Positions 41,394 to 52,932 of a stretch of 59,049 nucleotides of DNA are shown one piece after another. The notes under the pieces are model-generated. The model did not search any database, was not told the DNA's origin, and saw nothing but the letters and a program-made list of their open reading frames with translations. The stretch is taken from NCBI RefSeq assembly GCF_022690765.1, contig NZ_JALCZA010000023.1:1-59049 (forward strand), written 5' to 3'. Positions within the stretch are counted from its first letter, which is position 1. Every line of letters begins with the position of its first letter. The stretch is from Anaeromyxobacter oryzisoli (GTDB taxonomy: Bacteria; Myxococcota; Myxococcia; Myxococcales; Anaeromyxobacteraceae). The translations under genes were made by a program, and so were the position numbers.

Positions 41394-42910
41394 GCGGCCG
41401 CGTCCTCCGCGCGCGGAGCGGCGAGGCGGTCCGGACCGCGGACGTGCCGCTCCTCCCGCTCGACGGGTTCCAGGGGATCGTCGCCGACGCGCTCACCGCC
41501 GGCAGCCGGGTGGTGGCGTACTTCGGGGACGCCGGGCCGGACGGGGCCGTGCGCCTCACCGCCGTCCTGGCGGACGACGGCGAGCACGCGGTCGGGCTGC
41601 TCTCCACGGTCGTGGACCGCGCGATCCCGTCGCTCGCCGCGGAGTGCCCCGCGCTCCAGCTCTTCGAGCGGGAGCTCGCCGAGCAGTACGGCGTCGTCCC
41701 GGAGGGCCACCCCTGGCCGAAGCCGGTGCGGTTCGAGCGCCCGCGCCGCCCGGGGCCGGATCCGTGGGGGCGAGCCGGGCCGCTCGAGACGATCCCCGGC
41801 GCCTACCCGTTCTTCGAGGTCGAGGGCGAGGAGGTGCACGAGGTGGCGGTGGGGCCGGTGCACGCCGGGATCATCGAGCCCGGCCACTTCCGGTTCCAGT
41901 GCCACGGCGAGAACGTGTTCCACCTCGAGATCGTCCTCGGGTACCAGCACCGCGGCGTCGAGCGGCTGCTCGAGGGCGGCCCGGACCGGCGCACGGTGGC
42001 GCGGATCGAGTCCGTGGCGGGCGACACCGCGGTCGGGAACGCCCTCGCCCACGCGCGGGCGCTCGAGGCGCTCGGGGGCGTCGAGGCGCCGCCGCGGGCC
42101 GCCGCGCTGCGCGCCGTCGCGCTCGAGCTCGAGCGGCTCGCGAACCACGTGGGCGACCTCGGCGGGATCGCGACCGACATCGGGTTCCTGCCGACCTCGA
42201 GCGCCTGCGGCGCGCTCCGGGCCCAGTTCCTGAACGCCCTCGCCGAGCTGTGCGGGAACCGCTTCGGCCGCGGGCTGGTGGTGCCGGGGGGCGTCCGGTT
42301 CGACCTGCCCGCCGACGCCGCGGCGCGCCTCGCCGCGCGGCTCGCCGCGGCCTGGGATCAGGTGGCCGCCGCGGCGCGCGTCTTCTTCCGCGCCGCCTCG
42401 GTGCGGAACCGGACCGACGGCACCGGCGTGGTCCCCACGCCCCTCGCGCGGCAGCTCGGCCTGGTCGGCCCGGCCGCGCGCGCGAGCGGCCTCCCCGTGG
42501 ACGTCCGGGCGACGCACCCGTTCGCCCCGTACGCCGCGCGGCCGATCCCGATCTCCGTCCAGGAGGCCGGGGACGTCACCGCCCGGGCGCGCGTCCGGCT
42601 CGACGAGGCGGCGGCCTCCGCGGCCTTCGTCCAGGCCACCCTCGCCGCGCTCCCGGACGGCCCGCTGCGCGCGCCGGTGCCGCCGCCGCGGCCGGACGCG
42701 CTGGTCGTCTCGCTCGTCGAGGGCTGGCGCGGCGAGCTCTGCCACGCGGTCCGGACCGGGCCGGACGGCCGGATCGCCCGGTACAAGCTGGTGGACCCCT
42801 CGTTCCACGACTGGATGGGGCTGCAGCTCGCGCTGCGCGGGCAGCAGATCAGCGACTTCCCGCTCTGCAACAAGAGCTTCAACCTCTCCTACTGCGGGCA
42901 CGACCTGTGA
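41390..42910 (+). CDS. Ehr complex 2: NuoCD/HyfG-like large subunit lacking NiFe ligands
   Basis: 506 residues from GTG 41390 (MSGRVLRARSGEAVR). NuoC-like part (about 1-120) followed by NuoD/HyfG-like part (VAVGPVHAGIIEPGHFRF). The first canonical CxxC is replaced by A210-G-D-T213 in IESVAGDTAVGN; the second is DPSFHD (Ser471, Asp474). None of the four NiFe ligands remains. C493 and C502 in the C-terminal PLCNKSFNLSYCGHDL match the pair in the cluster 1 subunit. GTGA overlaps on both sides. Confidence 0.91.
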   Translation: MSGRVLRARSGEAVRTADVPLLPLDGFQGIVADALTAGSRVVAYFGDAGPDGAVRLTAVLADDGEHAVGLLSTVVDRAIPSLAAECPALQLFERELAEQYGVVPEGHPWPKPVRFERPRRPGPDPWGRAGPLETIPGAYPFFEVEGEEVHEVAVGPVHAGIIEPGHFRFQCHGENVFHLEIVLGYQHRGVERLLEGGPDRRTVARIESVAGDTAVGNALAHARALEALGGVEAPPRAAALRAVALELERLANHVGDLGGIATDIGFLPTSSACGALRAQFLNALAELCGNRFGRGLVVPGGVRFDLPADAAARLAARLAAAWDQVAAAARVFFRAASVRNRTDGTGVVPTPLARQLGLVGPAARASGLPVDVRATHPFAPYAARPIPISVQEAGDVTARARVRLDEAAASAAFVQATLAALPDGPLRAPVPPPRPDALVVSLVEGWRGELCHAVRTGPDGRIARYKLVDPSFHDWMGLQLALRGQQISDFPLCNKSFNLSYCGHDL

Positions 42911-43713
42911 TCGGCATCCTCCGCGAGCGCCTCCGCCTCGGTCACCAGACCATCGCCTACCCGGACGGCCCGGCGCGGTTCCCGGCGCGCTTCCGCGGCC
43001 GCCCCGCCCTCGACCCCGCACGCTGCGCGGGCGGTTGCGCCGCGTGCGCCGCCGCCTGCCCGACCGACGCCGTCCTGCGCCCGGGCACCTCGGAGCTCGC
43101 CCTCGACCTCGGCGCCTGCGTGTTCTGCGGCGCCTGCGAGGAGGCCTGCCCGGCCGGCGCGATCCGGTTCACCCGCGACTACCGGCTCGCGATGCGCACG
43201 CGCCCGGAGCTCGCGGTGCGCGGCGACGCGCCGCTGCTCGCGCGCGCGCTCGACGAGCGCATGAAGCGGCTCTTCGGCCGCTCGCTGCGGCTGCGGCAGG
43301 TCTCCGCGGGCGGGTGCAACGGGTGCGAGGCGGAGCTCAACGCCACCGGCAACATCCAGTTCGACCTCGGCCGGTTCGGGATCCAGTTCGTCGCCTCGCC
43401 GCGGCACGCCGACGGCATCGTGGTGACCGGGCCGGTCACGGAGAACATGCGCGCCGCGCTCCGGACCACCTGGGAGGCGACGCCGGCGCCGAAGCTCGTC
43501 ATCGCGGTGGGCGCCTGCGCCATCTCCGGCGGCGCGTTCGCCGGGAGCCCCGCGTGCCACGACGGCGTGGACGGCGGGCTCCCCGGGGTGCCGGTCGATC
43601 TGTACATCCCCGGCTGCCCACCGCACCCGGTGACGCTGCTCGACGGCCTGCTGCGGCTGCTCGGGCGGGTCGAGGGGGACCGCCTGCAGCTCGGCGACAC
43701 GGGGGTGCTCTGA
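42907..43713 (+). CDS. Ehr complex 2: ferredoxin-fused NuoB/HyfI-like small subunit
   Basis: 268 residues from GTG 42907. Two 4Fe-4S motifs: C40-x3-C44-x2-C47-x3-C51 and C71-x2-C74-x2-C77-x3-C81. The NuoB-like part keeps C137, C140 (SAGGCNGCE), C204 (VGACAISGG) and C237 (PGCPPHP), enough for the proximal cluster. GTGA overlap with the large-subunit gene. Its stop is 4 bases from that of the convergent PspC gene. Confidence 0.92.
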   Translation: MIGILRERLRLGHQTIAYPDGPARFPARFRGRPALDPARCAGGCAACAAACPTDAVLRPGTSELALDLGACVFCGACEEACPAGAIRFTRDYRLAMRTRPELAVRGDAPLLARALDERMKRLFGRSLRLRQVSAGGCNGCEAELNATGNIQFDLGRFGIQFVASPRHADGIVVTGPVTENMRAALRTTWEATPAPKLVIAVGACAISGGAFAGSPACHDGVDGGLPGVPVDLYIPGCPPHPVTLLDGLLRLLGRVEGDRLQLGDTGVL

Positions 43714-43717
43714 ATCC

Positions 43718-44047
43718 TCAAACTCGTTCCGGCGGCCGCGTCACCCGGGTGTCGGGCGGCGTCGCGGCCGGCGACGGGAGCGGCTCGAGGGGCATCGCGA
43801 TCCAGAGGGCGACGTACACGAGGAGCCCCCAGAGCCCGATCGCGGCGGACAGCAGGAAGACGACCCGCACCGCCGCGATGGGCAGGCCGAAGCGGTTCGC
43901 GAGCCCCCGGCACACCCCCGCGATGAGCTTCCCCTCGCGGGCGCGCGTCCACTCCCGGACGGGCGGTCGATCGACCAGCCAGCTCGTGCACGCCGCGCAG
44001 CGGATCGCGCCGTCGGCGTTCTCGGTGCGGCAGTACGGACAGAGCAT
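43718..44047 (-). CDS. PspC-domain membrane protein with N-terminal zinc ribbon
   Basis: 109 residues from 44047 (MLCPYCRTENADGAIRCAAC). The N-terminal zinc ribbon has two CxxC pairs (CPYC, CAAC). A PspC domain follows (KLIAGVCRGLANRFGLPIAAVRVVFLLSAAIGLWGLLVYVALWIAMP), with two membrane helices. It is likely a stress-response-type membrane regulator. The 160-base element at 44076-44235 lies immediately upstream, in its promoter region. Confidence 0.9.
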   Translation of the reverse strand: MLCPYCRTENADGAIRCAACTSWLVDRPPVREWTRAREGKLIAGVCRGLANRFGLPIAAVRVVFLLSAAIGLWGLLVYVALWIAMPLEPLPSPAATPPDTRVTRPPERV

Positions 44048-44075
44048 CTGCGACCTCGCGCTCGACCTCCCCTGA

Positions 44076-44235
44076 GAGCCTGTGAAGAAACCCTCTCCCG
44101 TCGCCGCGGCGAACGATACGCGTCGCATCGCGTCGTTGCTCCTCCCTCACATAGCCTATGGCTATGCTCGGTCGTCGCGCCTCGCGCTGCTCGCGTCTCG
44201 CTCGCCTGGCTCGGTCCGAAGATTTCCTCACAGGC
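44076..44235. mobile_element. MITE-like element with terminal inverted repeats
   Basis: About 160 bases bounded by GCCTGTGAAGAAAC (left) and GATTTCCTCACAGGC (right), an imperfect terminal inverted repeat (GCCTGTGA[AG]GAAA). CCTGA occurs directly outside both ends (44071-44075 and 44236-44240) and may be a target-site duplication, though the exact edges are uncertain because the TIR could be extended. A palindrome CATAGCCTATGGCTATG lies inside. No transposase is encoded. The rest of 44236-44387 holds nothing recognised. Confidence 0.65.
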
Positions 44236-44387
44236 CCTGAGCTTACGTCGCGGACAGCGGGCTCGCCTCGATCCGAGGCGCTCCGCGCCCCGGGGGGCTC
44301 ACGCTCGGGCGCGCTCGCACAGCCTGGCGCCCGGGCCCCGAGCCCTTCGCCGGCCCGTCCCTCGCCGCGCGCCCGCCGGCCGCGCCC

Positions 44388-45023
44388 CTACTTCTGCGCC
44401 GGGTCGCGCCCGAAGGTCCCGGCCCAGAAGCTCCTCCCGTGCCGGAGCGGAATGGTCTCCTGCCGCCGGAGCGGGATCCCGTACGTCTCGAAGAGCCGCA
44501 TCAGCTCGTCGGGCGGGACCAGCTTCATGGCCTTCTCGATGATCCGCAGCGCCTTGGAGGGCGCCTCGGGCCCCTGGCCGCCCGGGAGCTGGAGCACCAC
44601 CGAGCACGCGCCGCCGCCGGCGAGCCACTCGGCGATCTTCCGGACGAGCACCTCGGGGTACAGGTACTCGAAGACCAGCGCGGCGTGGATGAGGTCGAAG
44701 CTCCCCGGCGCTGCGCGCCAGGCGGCCGCCTCGCTGCAGAACAGCTCCAGCCGGGGCCCGAGCTGGAAGAAGCGCTGCCGCGCGATCCCGAGGTACTGCA
44801 GGTTCACGTCCACGCCGACCACGCGCTGCGTGACCGCCGGGTCCACGTGCTCGAGCCCGTTCCCGGTGCCGCACCCCACCACGAGCAGTCGATCCGGCTG
44901 CGCCGCGAGGTACGCCTGCTGGAAGAGCTGCGAGAGCGGCGCGAGCTGATCGAGGCCGTCCGGTCCCATGTGCCGCTCGTAGTCGGCGGCCTGGACGACG
45001 GTCCACGGGTTCGGGGTGCTCAT
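44388..45023 (-). CDS. Class I SAM-dependent methyltransferase
   Basis: 211 residues. The SAM-binding motif I is LLVVGCGTGNGLEHV, followed by VVGVDVNLQYLGIA (motif II Asp), LELFCSEAAAW and SFDLIHAALVFEYLYP (motif IV). The substrate is unknown. It starts ATG 45023 (MSTPNPWTVVQAADYERHMG). Divergent from the GNAT gene; the 183-base spacer shows nothing recognisable. Confidence 0.88.
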   Translation of the reverse strand: MSTPNPWTVVQAADYERHMGPDGLDQLAPLSQLFQQAYLAAQPDRLLVVGCGTGNGLEHVDPAVTQRVVGVDVNLQYLGIARQRFFQLGPRLELFCSEAAAWRAAPGSFDLIHAALVFEYLYPEVLVRKIAEWLAGGGACSVVLQLPGGQGPEAPSKALRIIEKAMKLVPPDELMRLFETYGIPLRRQETIPLRHGRSFWAGTFGRDPAQK

Positions 45024-45206
45024 GTCCCGGCTACCCTACCCGAGATCCCCGGTCCTGTCCGCGTGATGCCATGAGGCCGGCGATCCCGATGCACGCCGCT
45101 GCGCCACATCCACCGACAGCGTGCCGGGCTCGTCGCCCGGACGGCTGCTCCGGGGCGTGGTGCCCGCCAGGGAGCTGCGGGTCGCTCCGGACCGGGTGCT
45201 ACCGTC

Positions 45207-45692
45207 GTGACCGTGCGCGTCCGCCGGCTCACCACGGCCGATCTCGAGGCGAGCCTCGACCTGTTCGAGGCCGTGTGCGCGGAGGGGCGCTGGCTCGCGA
45301 GCGAGGCGCCCATCGAACGCGCGGAGGTGCGCCGGACCTGGGAGGCGCTCCTCGCGACGGGCGACGGGACGCTGCTCCTCGCGGAGGAGGGGCCCGGCGC
45401 GCCGCCCGCGGGGCTCGTCGCGCTGGTCGGCCGGGCCCGCCCGGAGCTCGGGATGCTGGTCGCCGCCGGACAGCGCCGCCGCGGCGTCGGCACGGCGTTG
45501 CTGCGCGCCGCGCTCGACTGGGCCCGCGAGGCCGGGGCCCCGGAGGTCGTGCTGCACGTCTTCCCGCACAACGTCGCCGCGCGCGCGCTCTACCTCGCCC
45601 ACGGCTTCGAGGATCGCGGCCTCGTCCTCCGCGCCTACCCGCGCCGCAGCGGAGAGCGCTGGGACGCGCACCGGATGGTGCGCCCGCTCTGA
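45207..45692 (+). CDS. GNAT-family N-acetyltransferase
   Basis: 161 residues from GTG 45207 (MTVRVRRLTTADLEASLDL). Acetyl-CoA-binding motif A is LGMLVAAGQRRRGVGTALLRAALDWA (RRRGVG); motif B is VVLHVFPHNVAARALYLAHGFEDRG. Substrate unknown. Convergent with the nicotinate phosphoribosyltransferase gene, 7 bases between stops. Confidence 0.9.
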   Translation: MTVRVRRLTTADLEASLDLFEAVCAEGRWLASEAPIERAEVRRTWEALLATGDGTLLLAEEGPGAPPAGLVALVGRARPELGMLVAAGQRRRGVGTALLRAALDWAREAGAPEVVLHVFPHNVAARALYLAHGFEDRGLVLRAYPRRSGERWDAHRMVRPL

Positions 45693-45699
45693 GCGGGCG

Positions 45700-47175
45700 C
45701 TACCCCGGGGCCCGCCGCGCCTCGAGGACGAGCCGGGTGCGGACCTCGTACAGCGCGCGCTCGACGCCGACGGGGAACTGGTGCGGGTTCACGAACCGCT
45801 TCACGCCGGGGTGGAAGCCGGCGAGCTGCGCCTGCGTGCGCGCCCGGATCGACTGGAGCGGGGGTGGGTCGTAGACCCGCCGCCCGCGGCGGAACACCGG
45901 GACGAGCAGGTCCTCCCCGGGCGTGCCCGGGTCGAGCTCGCGACGCCGGGTCGGGTCCAGCGGATCGACCATCACCGTGGGAGCGGGCACCCCGAGCGCC
46001 TCGTCGTAGATCACGTCGGCGAGGAACCCGCGCTGGCCCGCGTAGCGGCGGACCTGGAGGAGCCCGGGGATGGTCGTCTTCGACGCCTGCTCCGAGACCT
46101 TCACCTTGTACTGCCACGGCGCGTCGCGCGAGGCGCGCGCCGCCCCGAGCTTGTAGACGCCGCCGAGGGCGCCGTCGCCCTGGCCGGTGACGAGGCGGGT
46201 CCCGACGCCCCACGCCGCGATGCGCGCCCCCTGGTCCTTCAGGCTCTGGATGATGGTCTCGTCCAGCTCGTTCGAGGCGAAGATCACCGCCTTCGGGAAC
46301 CCGGCCTCGTCGAGCAGCCGCCGCGCCTCGATGGAGAGCCAGGCGAGGTCGCCCGAGTCGAGCCGGATCCCGAGCAGCTCGTGGCCGTTCTCGCGGAGCC
46401 ACCGGCCCGCCTGGATGGCGTGGCGGACGCCCTCGAGCGAGTCGTAGGTGTCCACGAGGAAGACGCCGTTCGCCGGCATCGCCCGCGCGTACGCCGCGAA
46501 GGCCTCCTCCTCGCTGTCGTGCAGCATCACCCAGGAGTGCGCGTGCGTGCCGCTCGGAGGGATGCCGTAGAGGCGCGCCGCGAGGGTGTTCGAGGTGGAG
46601 GCGCAGCCCCCGATGTACGCCGCCCGGCTCGCCGAGAGGCCGCCGTCGATCCCCTGCGCGCGCCGCAGGCCGAACTCGAGGACCGGCTCGCCCTGCGCGG
46701 CGAGGCAGACCCGCGCGGCCTTCGTGGCGACGAGCGTCTGGAAGTTCACCACGGCGAGGAGCGCCGTCTCGAGGAGCATGCAGGGGATCACCGGGCCGCT
46801 CACGCGGACCAGCGGCTCCTGCGGGAAGACGACCGTCCCCTCCGGCACCGCGTCCACGTCCACGTCCACCTCGAGCCGCCGGAGCGCCTCGAGGAAGGCC
46901 GGCTCGAAGAGCAGCGCCCCGTCCACGCCCCGCCGCGCGGCGAGGAAGGCGAGATCCTCCTCGTCGAAGCGGAGGTGCTCGACGAAGTCCGCCACGTGCT
47001 CGAGCCCCGCGGCCACCGTGAAGCCGCCGTGGAAGGGGTTGTTGCGGAAGGTGAGCGTGAACGCGGCCTCGCGGCTCGCAACGCCGCTCTTCCAGGCGGC
47101 GTACGCCATCGTCAGCTCGTAGAAGTCCGTGAGGAGCGCGAGCGACGGCCGGTACAGCTCGGATGGGACCGACAA
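45700..47175 (-). CDS. pncB: Nicotinate phosphoribosyltransferase
   Basis: 491 residues from a TTG at 47175, chosen because AGGAGG lies 6 bases upstream and the product starts [25 protein letters not shown], the family N-terminus. It makes NaMN from nicotinate and PRPP for NAD salvage. Signatures: [26 protein letters not shown]-type [22 protein letters not shown], the RRAQGIDGG loop, [12 protein letters not shown] and HAHSW. C-terminal metal-type cluster not seen. Divergent from aconitase across 115 bases. Confidence 0.93.
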   Translation of the reverse strand: MSVPSELYRPSLALLTDFYELTMAYAAWKSGVASREAAFTLTFRNNPFHGGFTVAAGLEHVADFVEHLRFDEEDLAFLAARRGVDGALLFEPAFLEALRRLEVDVDVDAVPEGTVVFPQEPLVRVSGPVIPCMLLETALLAVVNFQTLVATKAARVCLAAQGEPVLEFGLRRAQGIDGGLSASRAAYIGGCASTSNTLAARLYGIPPSGTHAHSWVMLHDSEEEAFAAYARAMPANGVFLVDTYDSLEGVRHAIQAGRWLRENGHELLGIRLDSGDLAWLSIEARRLLDEAGFPKAVIFASNELDETIIQSLKDQGARIAAWGVGTRLVTGQGDGALGGVYKLGAARASRDAPWQYKVKVSEQASKTTIPGLLQVRRYAGQRGFLADVIYDEALGVPAPTVMVDPLDPTRRRELDPGTPGEDLLVPVFRRGRRVYDPPPLQSIRARTQAQLAGFHPGVKRFVNPHQFPVGVERALYEVRTRLVLEARRAPG

Positions 47176-47290
47176 AGACGACCTCCTGGCGTGCCGCGGG
47201 CGGGGCCTGCACCCTCGCCGGATCACCCGTCGCGCCGCTTGCTGCGTCCGCTCCCGCCGATACAACTCCGACGGAGGACGGAGGCCTACC

Positions 47291-50134
<2,844 letters not shown>

Positions 50135-50206
50135 GGCCGCCGTCGGCGGGCCGCCCGGCGGCCGCTCGCTTGCGGACGCCGCCCGGCCCGGCATACAAGC
50201 GCCGGC

Positions 50207-50515
50207 ATGACGATCCAGGTGTACCTCGCGGTCGCCGCCCTCGCCGCCTCCGCGCTCCTCTTCTTCACCGCCCAGGGCCGTGCCCTCCCCGCCTTCGCCC
50301 TCGTCGCGAGCGCGCTCGAGGTGGTCCTGGTGATGGGGTGGATCCACGTGAACGTCGCGGGCGTGAGCCTCGGGCTCGTGCTCGGGCTCCTCCTCGCCGT
50401 CCCCGGGCTCCTCGCCTGGTTCCGCGCCTCCGGCAAGCCGGCCATCACCGCGGCGGCGATCGTGACGCTCGTCGGCGCGCTCCAGGTGCTCGAGCGCGTG
50501 CACTTCCGGCGCTGA
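50207..50515 (+). CDS. Small membrane protein, hypothetical
   Basis: 102 residues, three to four hydrophobic helices (YLAVAALAASALLFFTAQG; FALVASALEVVLVMGWIHV; LGLVLGLLLAVPGLLAWF; TAAAIVTLVGALQVL). No family recognised. It follows aconitase by 72 bases on the same strand and may be a separate unit. Function unknown. Confidence 0.7.
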   Translation: MTIQVYLAVAALAASALLFFTAQGRALPAFALVASALEVVLVMGWIHVNVAGVSLGLVLGLLLAVPGLLAWFRASGKPAITAAAIVTLVGALQVLERVHFRR

Positions 50516-50544
50516 CCAGCGCCGGCGCAGGGCGATGCGCGCCG

Positions 50545-52725
50545 TCAGCCCGCCGCGACCGCGTCCGCGCCGCCCCCGCCCGGACGCACGGCCGGCTCCG
50601 CGCGCGGCGGCGGCCCCTCGACCGTCGGCGCCGCCGCGGGTCCGCGCCCGAGGAGCCCGGTGAGGACCGCCCGCAGCGCGTCCGGCTCCACCGGCTTGGG
50701 CACGTGCGCGTCGAAGCCCGCCGCCAGCACGCGGTGCCGGTCCTCCGGACGTCCGAAGGCGGTGAGCGCCACCGCCGGTACCGGGAGGTCCCCGCGGGCG
50801 CGCTCCCTCCGCCGCAGCTCCTGGACGAGGGCGCAGCCGTCCTCGCCGGGCATGGCGATGTCCGAGACGAGGAGCTCCGGACGCTCGGGCCCCGCGAGGT
50901 CGAGCGCCTCCAGCGCCTCGCGCGCGGACGCGACGCCCACCGGGCGCCCGCCCCACGAGAGCAGGAGCTGCAGGAGGAGCTCCCGCGAGTCCGCCTCGTC
51001 GTCCACGACCAGGATCCGCGCGGCGCCGAGCCGCGGCCGCTCCACCCGCGCCGGCGGCGCCGCCGCCGATGCGGGCCGCGGCGCCTGCGGCAGCACCACC
51101 CGGAAGGTGGCGCCGCGCCCAGCCCCGGCGCTCGCCGCCTCGATCGTCCCGCCGTGCAGCGCCACGAGCTCGCGCGTGAGGGCGAGGCCGAGGCCGAGCC
51201 CGCCGTGCCGCCGCGCGTCCGACCCGTCCGCCTGGCGGAAGCGCTCGAACACGTGGGGGAGGAAGTCCGACGGGATCCCCGCGCCGGTGTCCTCCACCGT
51301 GAGCGCCACCTCCTGCCCCGCCGCCGCGAGCAGCGCGTCCACCCGCCCGCCCGCGGGCGTGAACTTCACCGCGTTGGAGAGGAGGTTCCACGCGATCTGC
51401 TGCACGCGGGCGGCGTCCCCGAGCACCGGCGGGATCGGCCCCGCGACGGTCCAGCGGAGGGCGATCCCCTTCGCGACGGCGGCCGGGCGCACCACCTCGA
51501 GGGCGGCCTCGACGGCCGCGGCCGCCTCGACCTCCACCTTCTCGATCCGGATCGCGCCGCGCGAGATCCGGGACATGTCGATCAGGTCCGACACGAGGTG
51601 GGCGAGGAGCCGCCCGTTGCGGTCGATCACGGCGAGGCCGCGGGCGAGCCGCTCCGCGTCGCCGGCCCCGTCGCCGAGCAGCCGGGTCCAGCCGAGGATC
51701 GCGTTGAGGGGCGTCCGCAGCTCGTGCGAGAGGGCGTTCAGGAGCTCGTCGCGGGCGTGGCTCGCGGACTCCGCGTGCGCGCGCGCCTCGTGCTCGCGCG
51801 CGAGGGCCCGCGCGAGCTCCCGGCGCGAGGCCTCCCGGTCCGAGCGGGCGCGATCCCGCGCCGCCTCCATCCGGTCGAGGGCCCGCGCGTCCCGGAGCGC
51901 GAGCAGCACCAGGACGACCGTGAGGGCGACGACGACGACCGCCACCGCGCTGGCGCCCTCCCGGCCGGCGGGCGCCACGGCGAGGGCGCCCCAGCCCACG
52001 GCGAAGGGCAACGCCACCGCGTAGACGAGCATGCGGCGGGCGATGGCGCCCCCGCCGCCCGGCGACGCCAGATCCGCGACGAAGCCTGCGCCGGGGCGCG
52101 CGAAGAGCACGCCCACGTCGAGGAGCAAGAGCGCGAGCGCGCTGGGGAGCGGGATCGCGGAGAGCGCCGGGGGGCCGAGGAGCGGCCGGACGTCATAGGC
52201 GTGGCCGACGAGCGCGAGGAGCGGCAGGGCCGCCGCCGCGAGCGCGAGCCCCTGGCCCGCCGTCGCCCCGCCGCGGCCGCCGGTCAACGCGAGGACAGCG
52301 CCGCCGACGAGGAGGAGCGAGAGCGCCACCCCGGGCGCCACGCGCCCCAGCCCGGCGGGTCCGGCCGACGCGACCGGGCCGCCCGGCGCGAGGAGGCCGG
52401 ACCCCACGTGGTGCAGCACGAGCGCGAGGACGCCGAGCCCGGCGGCGAGCAGCGCGAGCGTACGCGCCGCGCTCGCCGCCCCCGTCCCGGTACGCCCGGC
52501 GAGCAGGGCCGCCACCCCCGCGACCACGAGCCCGGCGGCCGCGGCAGGCTGCACCTGGAAGGCGGGCCCTCCCACGCGAGCACCCTCCGCGCCGAGCGCC
52601 CAGCGCGCGAGCACCGCGGCCCCGATCACCACCGCCGAGAGCGCGGCTCCCCTCCCCACGTGGCGCATGCGCACGAGGGCGCCGTTGTCGCGACGGGCCG
52701 CGGAAGTCGGGATCGGCGCGTCCAT
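50545..52725 (-). CDS. Membrane hybrid histidine kinase with C-terminal receiver
   Basis: 726 residues from 52725 (MDAPIPTSAARRDNG; GGGAGAG-type site upstream; a 15-codon upstream alternative exists). About eight hydrophobic segments form an integral-membrane sensor without a recognised ligand domain. A coiled coil leads to HisKA (NALSHELRTPLNAILGWTRL, phospho-His) and HATPase (NLLSNAVKFTP, DTGAGIP, GGLGLGLAL). A receiver domain follows (ILVVDDEADSRELL, LLVSDIAMPGEDG with phospho-Asp, TAFG, PKPVEPDAL). No partner regulator adjoins it. The stimulus is unknown. Confidence 0.93.
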   Translation of the reverse strand: MDAPIPTSAARRDNGALVRMRHVGRGAALSAVVIGAAVLARWALGAEGARVGGPAFQVQPAAAAGLVVAGVAALLAGRTGTGAASAARTLALLAAGLGVLALVLHHVGSGLLAPGGPVASAGPAGLGRVAPGVALSLLLVGGAVLALTGGRGGATAGQGLALAAAALPLLALVGHAYDVRPLLGPPALSAIPLPSALALLLLDVGVLFARPGAGFVADLASPGGGGAIARRMLVYAVALPFAVGWGALAVAPAGREGASAVAVVVVALTVVLVLLALRDARALDRMEAARDRARSDREASRRELARALAREHEARAHAESASHARDELLNALSHELRTPLNAILGWTRLLGDGAGDAERLARGLAVIDRNGRLLAHLVSDLIDMSRISRGAIRIEKVEVEAAAAVEAALEVVRPAAVAKGIALRWTVAGPIPPVLGDAARVQQIAWNLLSNAVKFTPAGGRVDALLAAAGQEVALTVEDTGAGIPSDFLPHVFERFRQADGSDARRHGGLGLGLALTRELVALHGGTIEAASAGAGRGATFRVVLPQAPRPASAAAPPARVERPRLGAARILVVDDEADSRELLLQLLLSWGGRPVGVASAREALEALDLAGPERPELLVSDIAMPGEDGCALVQELRRRERARGDLPVPAVALTAFGRPEDRHRVLAAGFDAHVPKPVEPDALRAVLTGLLGRGPAAAPTVEGPPPRAEPAVRPGGGGADAVAAG

Positions 52726-52844
52726 CCGGGGGCTCTCCCAGAAAGTAGGATCTGGCCCGCGCGGCCGCATGTGCCCGGGCGATCGATCGCCCTCCTACCT
52801 CGGGGGGCCTCCGGACGGCGCTCGCCGGCCTGGTCGGGTTCACC

Positions 52845-52880
52845 GGGCAGCGCAGGGAGGAGCCTGCCCCCGCTTCATCG
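52845..52880 (+). repeat. Fragment of the dispersed repeat
   Basis: CAGCGCAGGGAGGAGCCTGCCCC matches CAGCGCAGGGAGTAGTCTGCCCC in the copy at 12827-13060 with two changes. No more of the repeat is recognisable; the rest of 52726-52932 shows no gene. Confidence 0.5.
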
Positions 52881-52932
52881 GACTCGAGCTTCGCTCATTC
52901 CGGTGCATGCTCGAAAAACACCGAAAGGCGAG

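Noticed and set aside
27207-43713. Active NiFe hydrogenase or formate hydrogenlyase
   Set aside because: All four Ni-binding cysteines are missing in both large subunits and no maturation or formate dehydrogenase genes are present. The Hyf-like names reflect subunit homology only.
43714-45206. Transposase gene near the inverted-repeat element
   Set aside because: No frame in this stretch encodes a transposase; the element is too short to hold one, so only a non-autonomous element is claimed.
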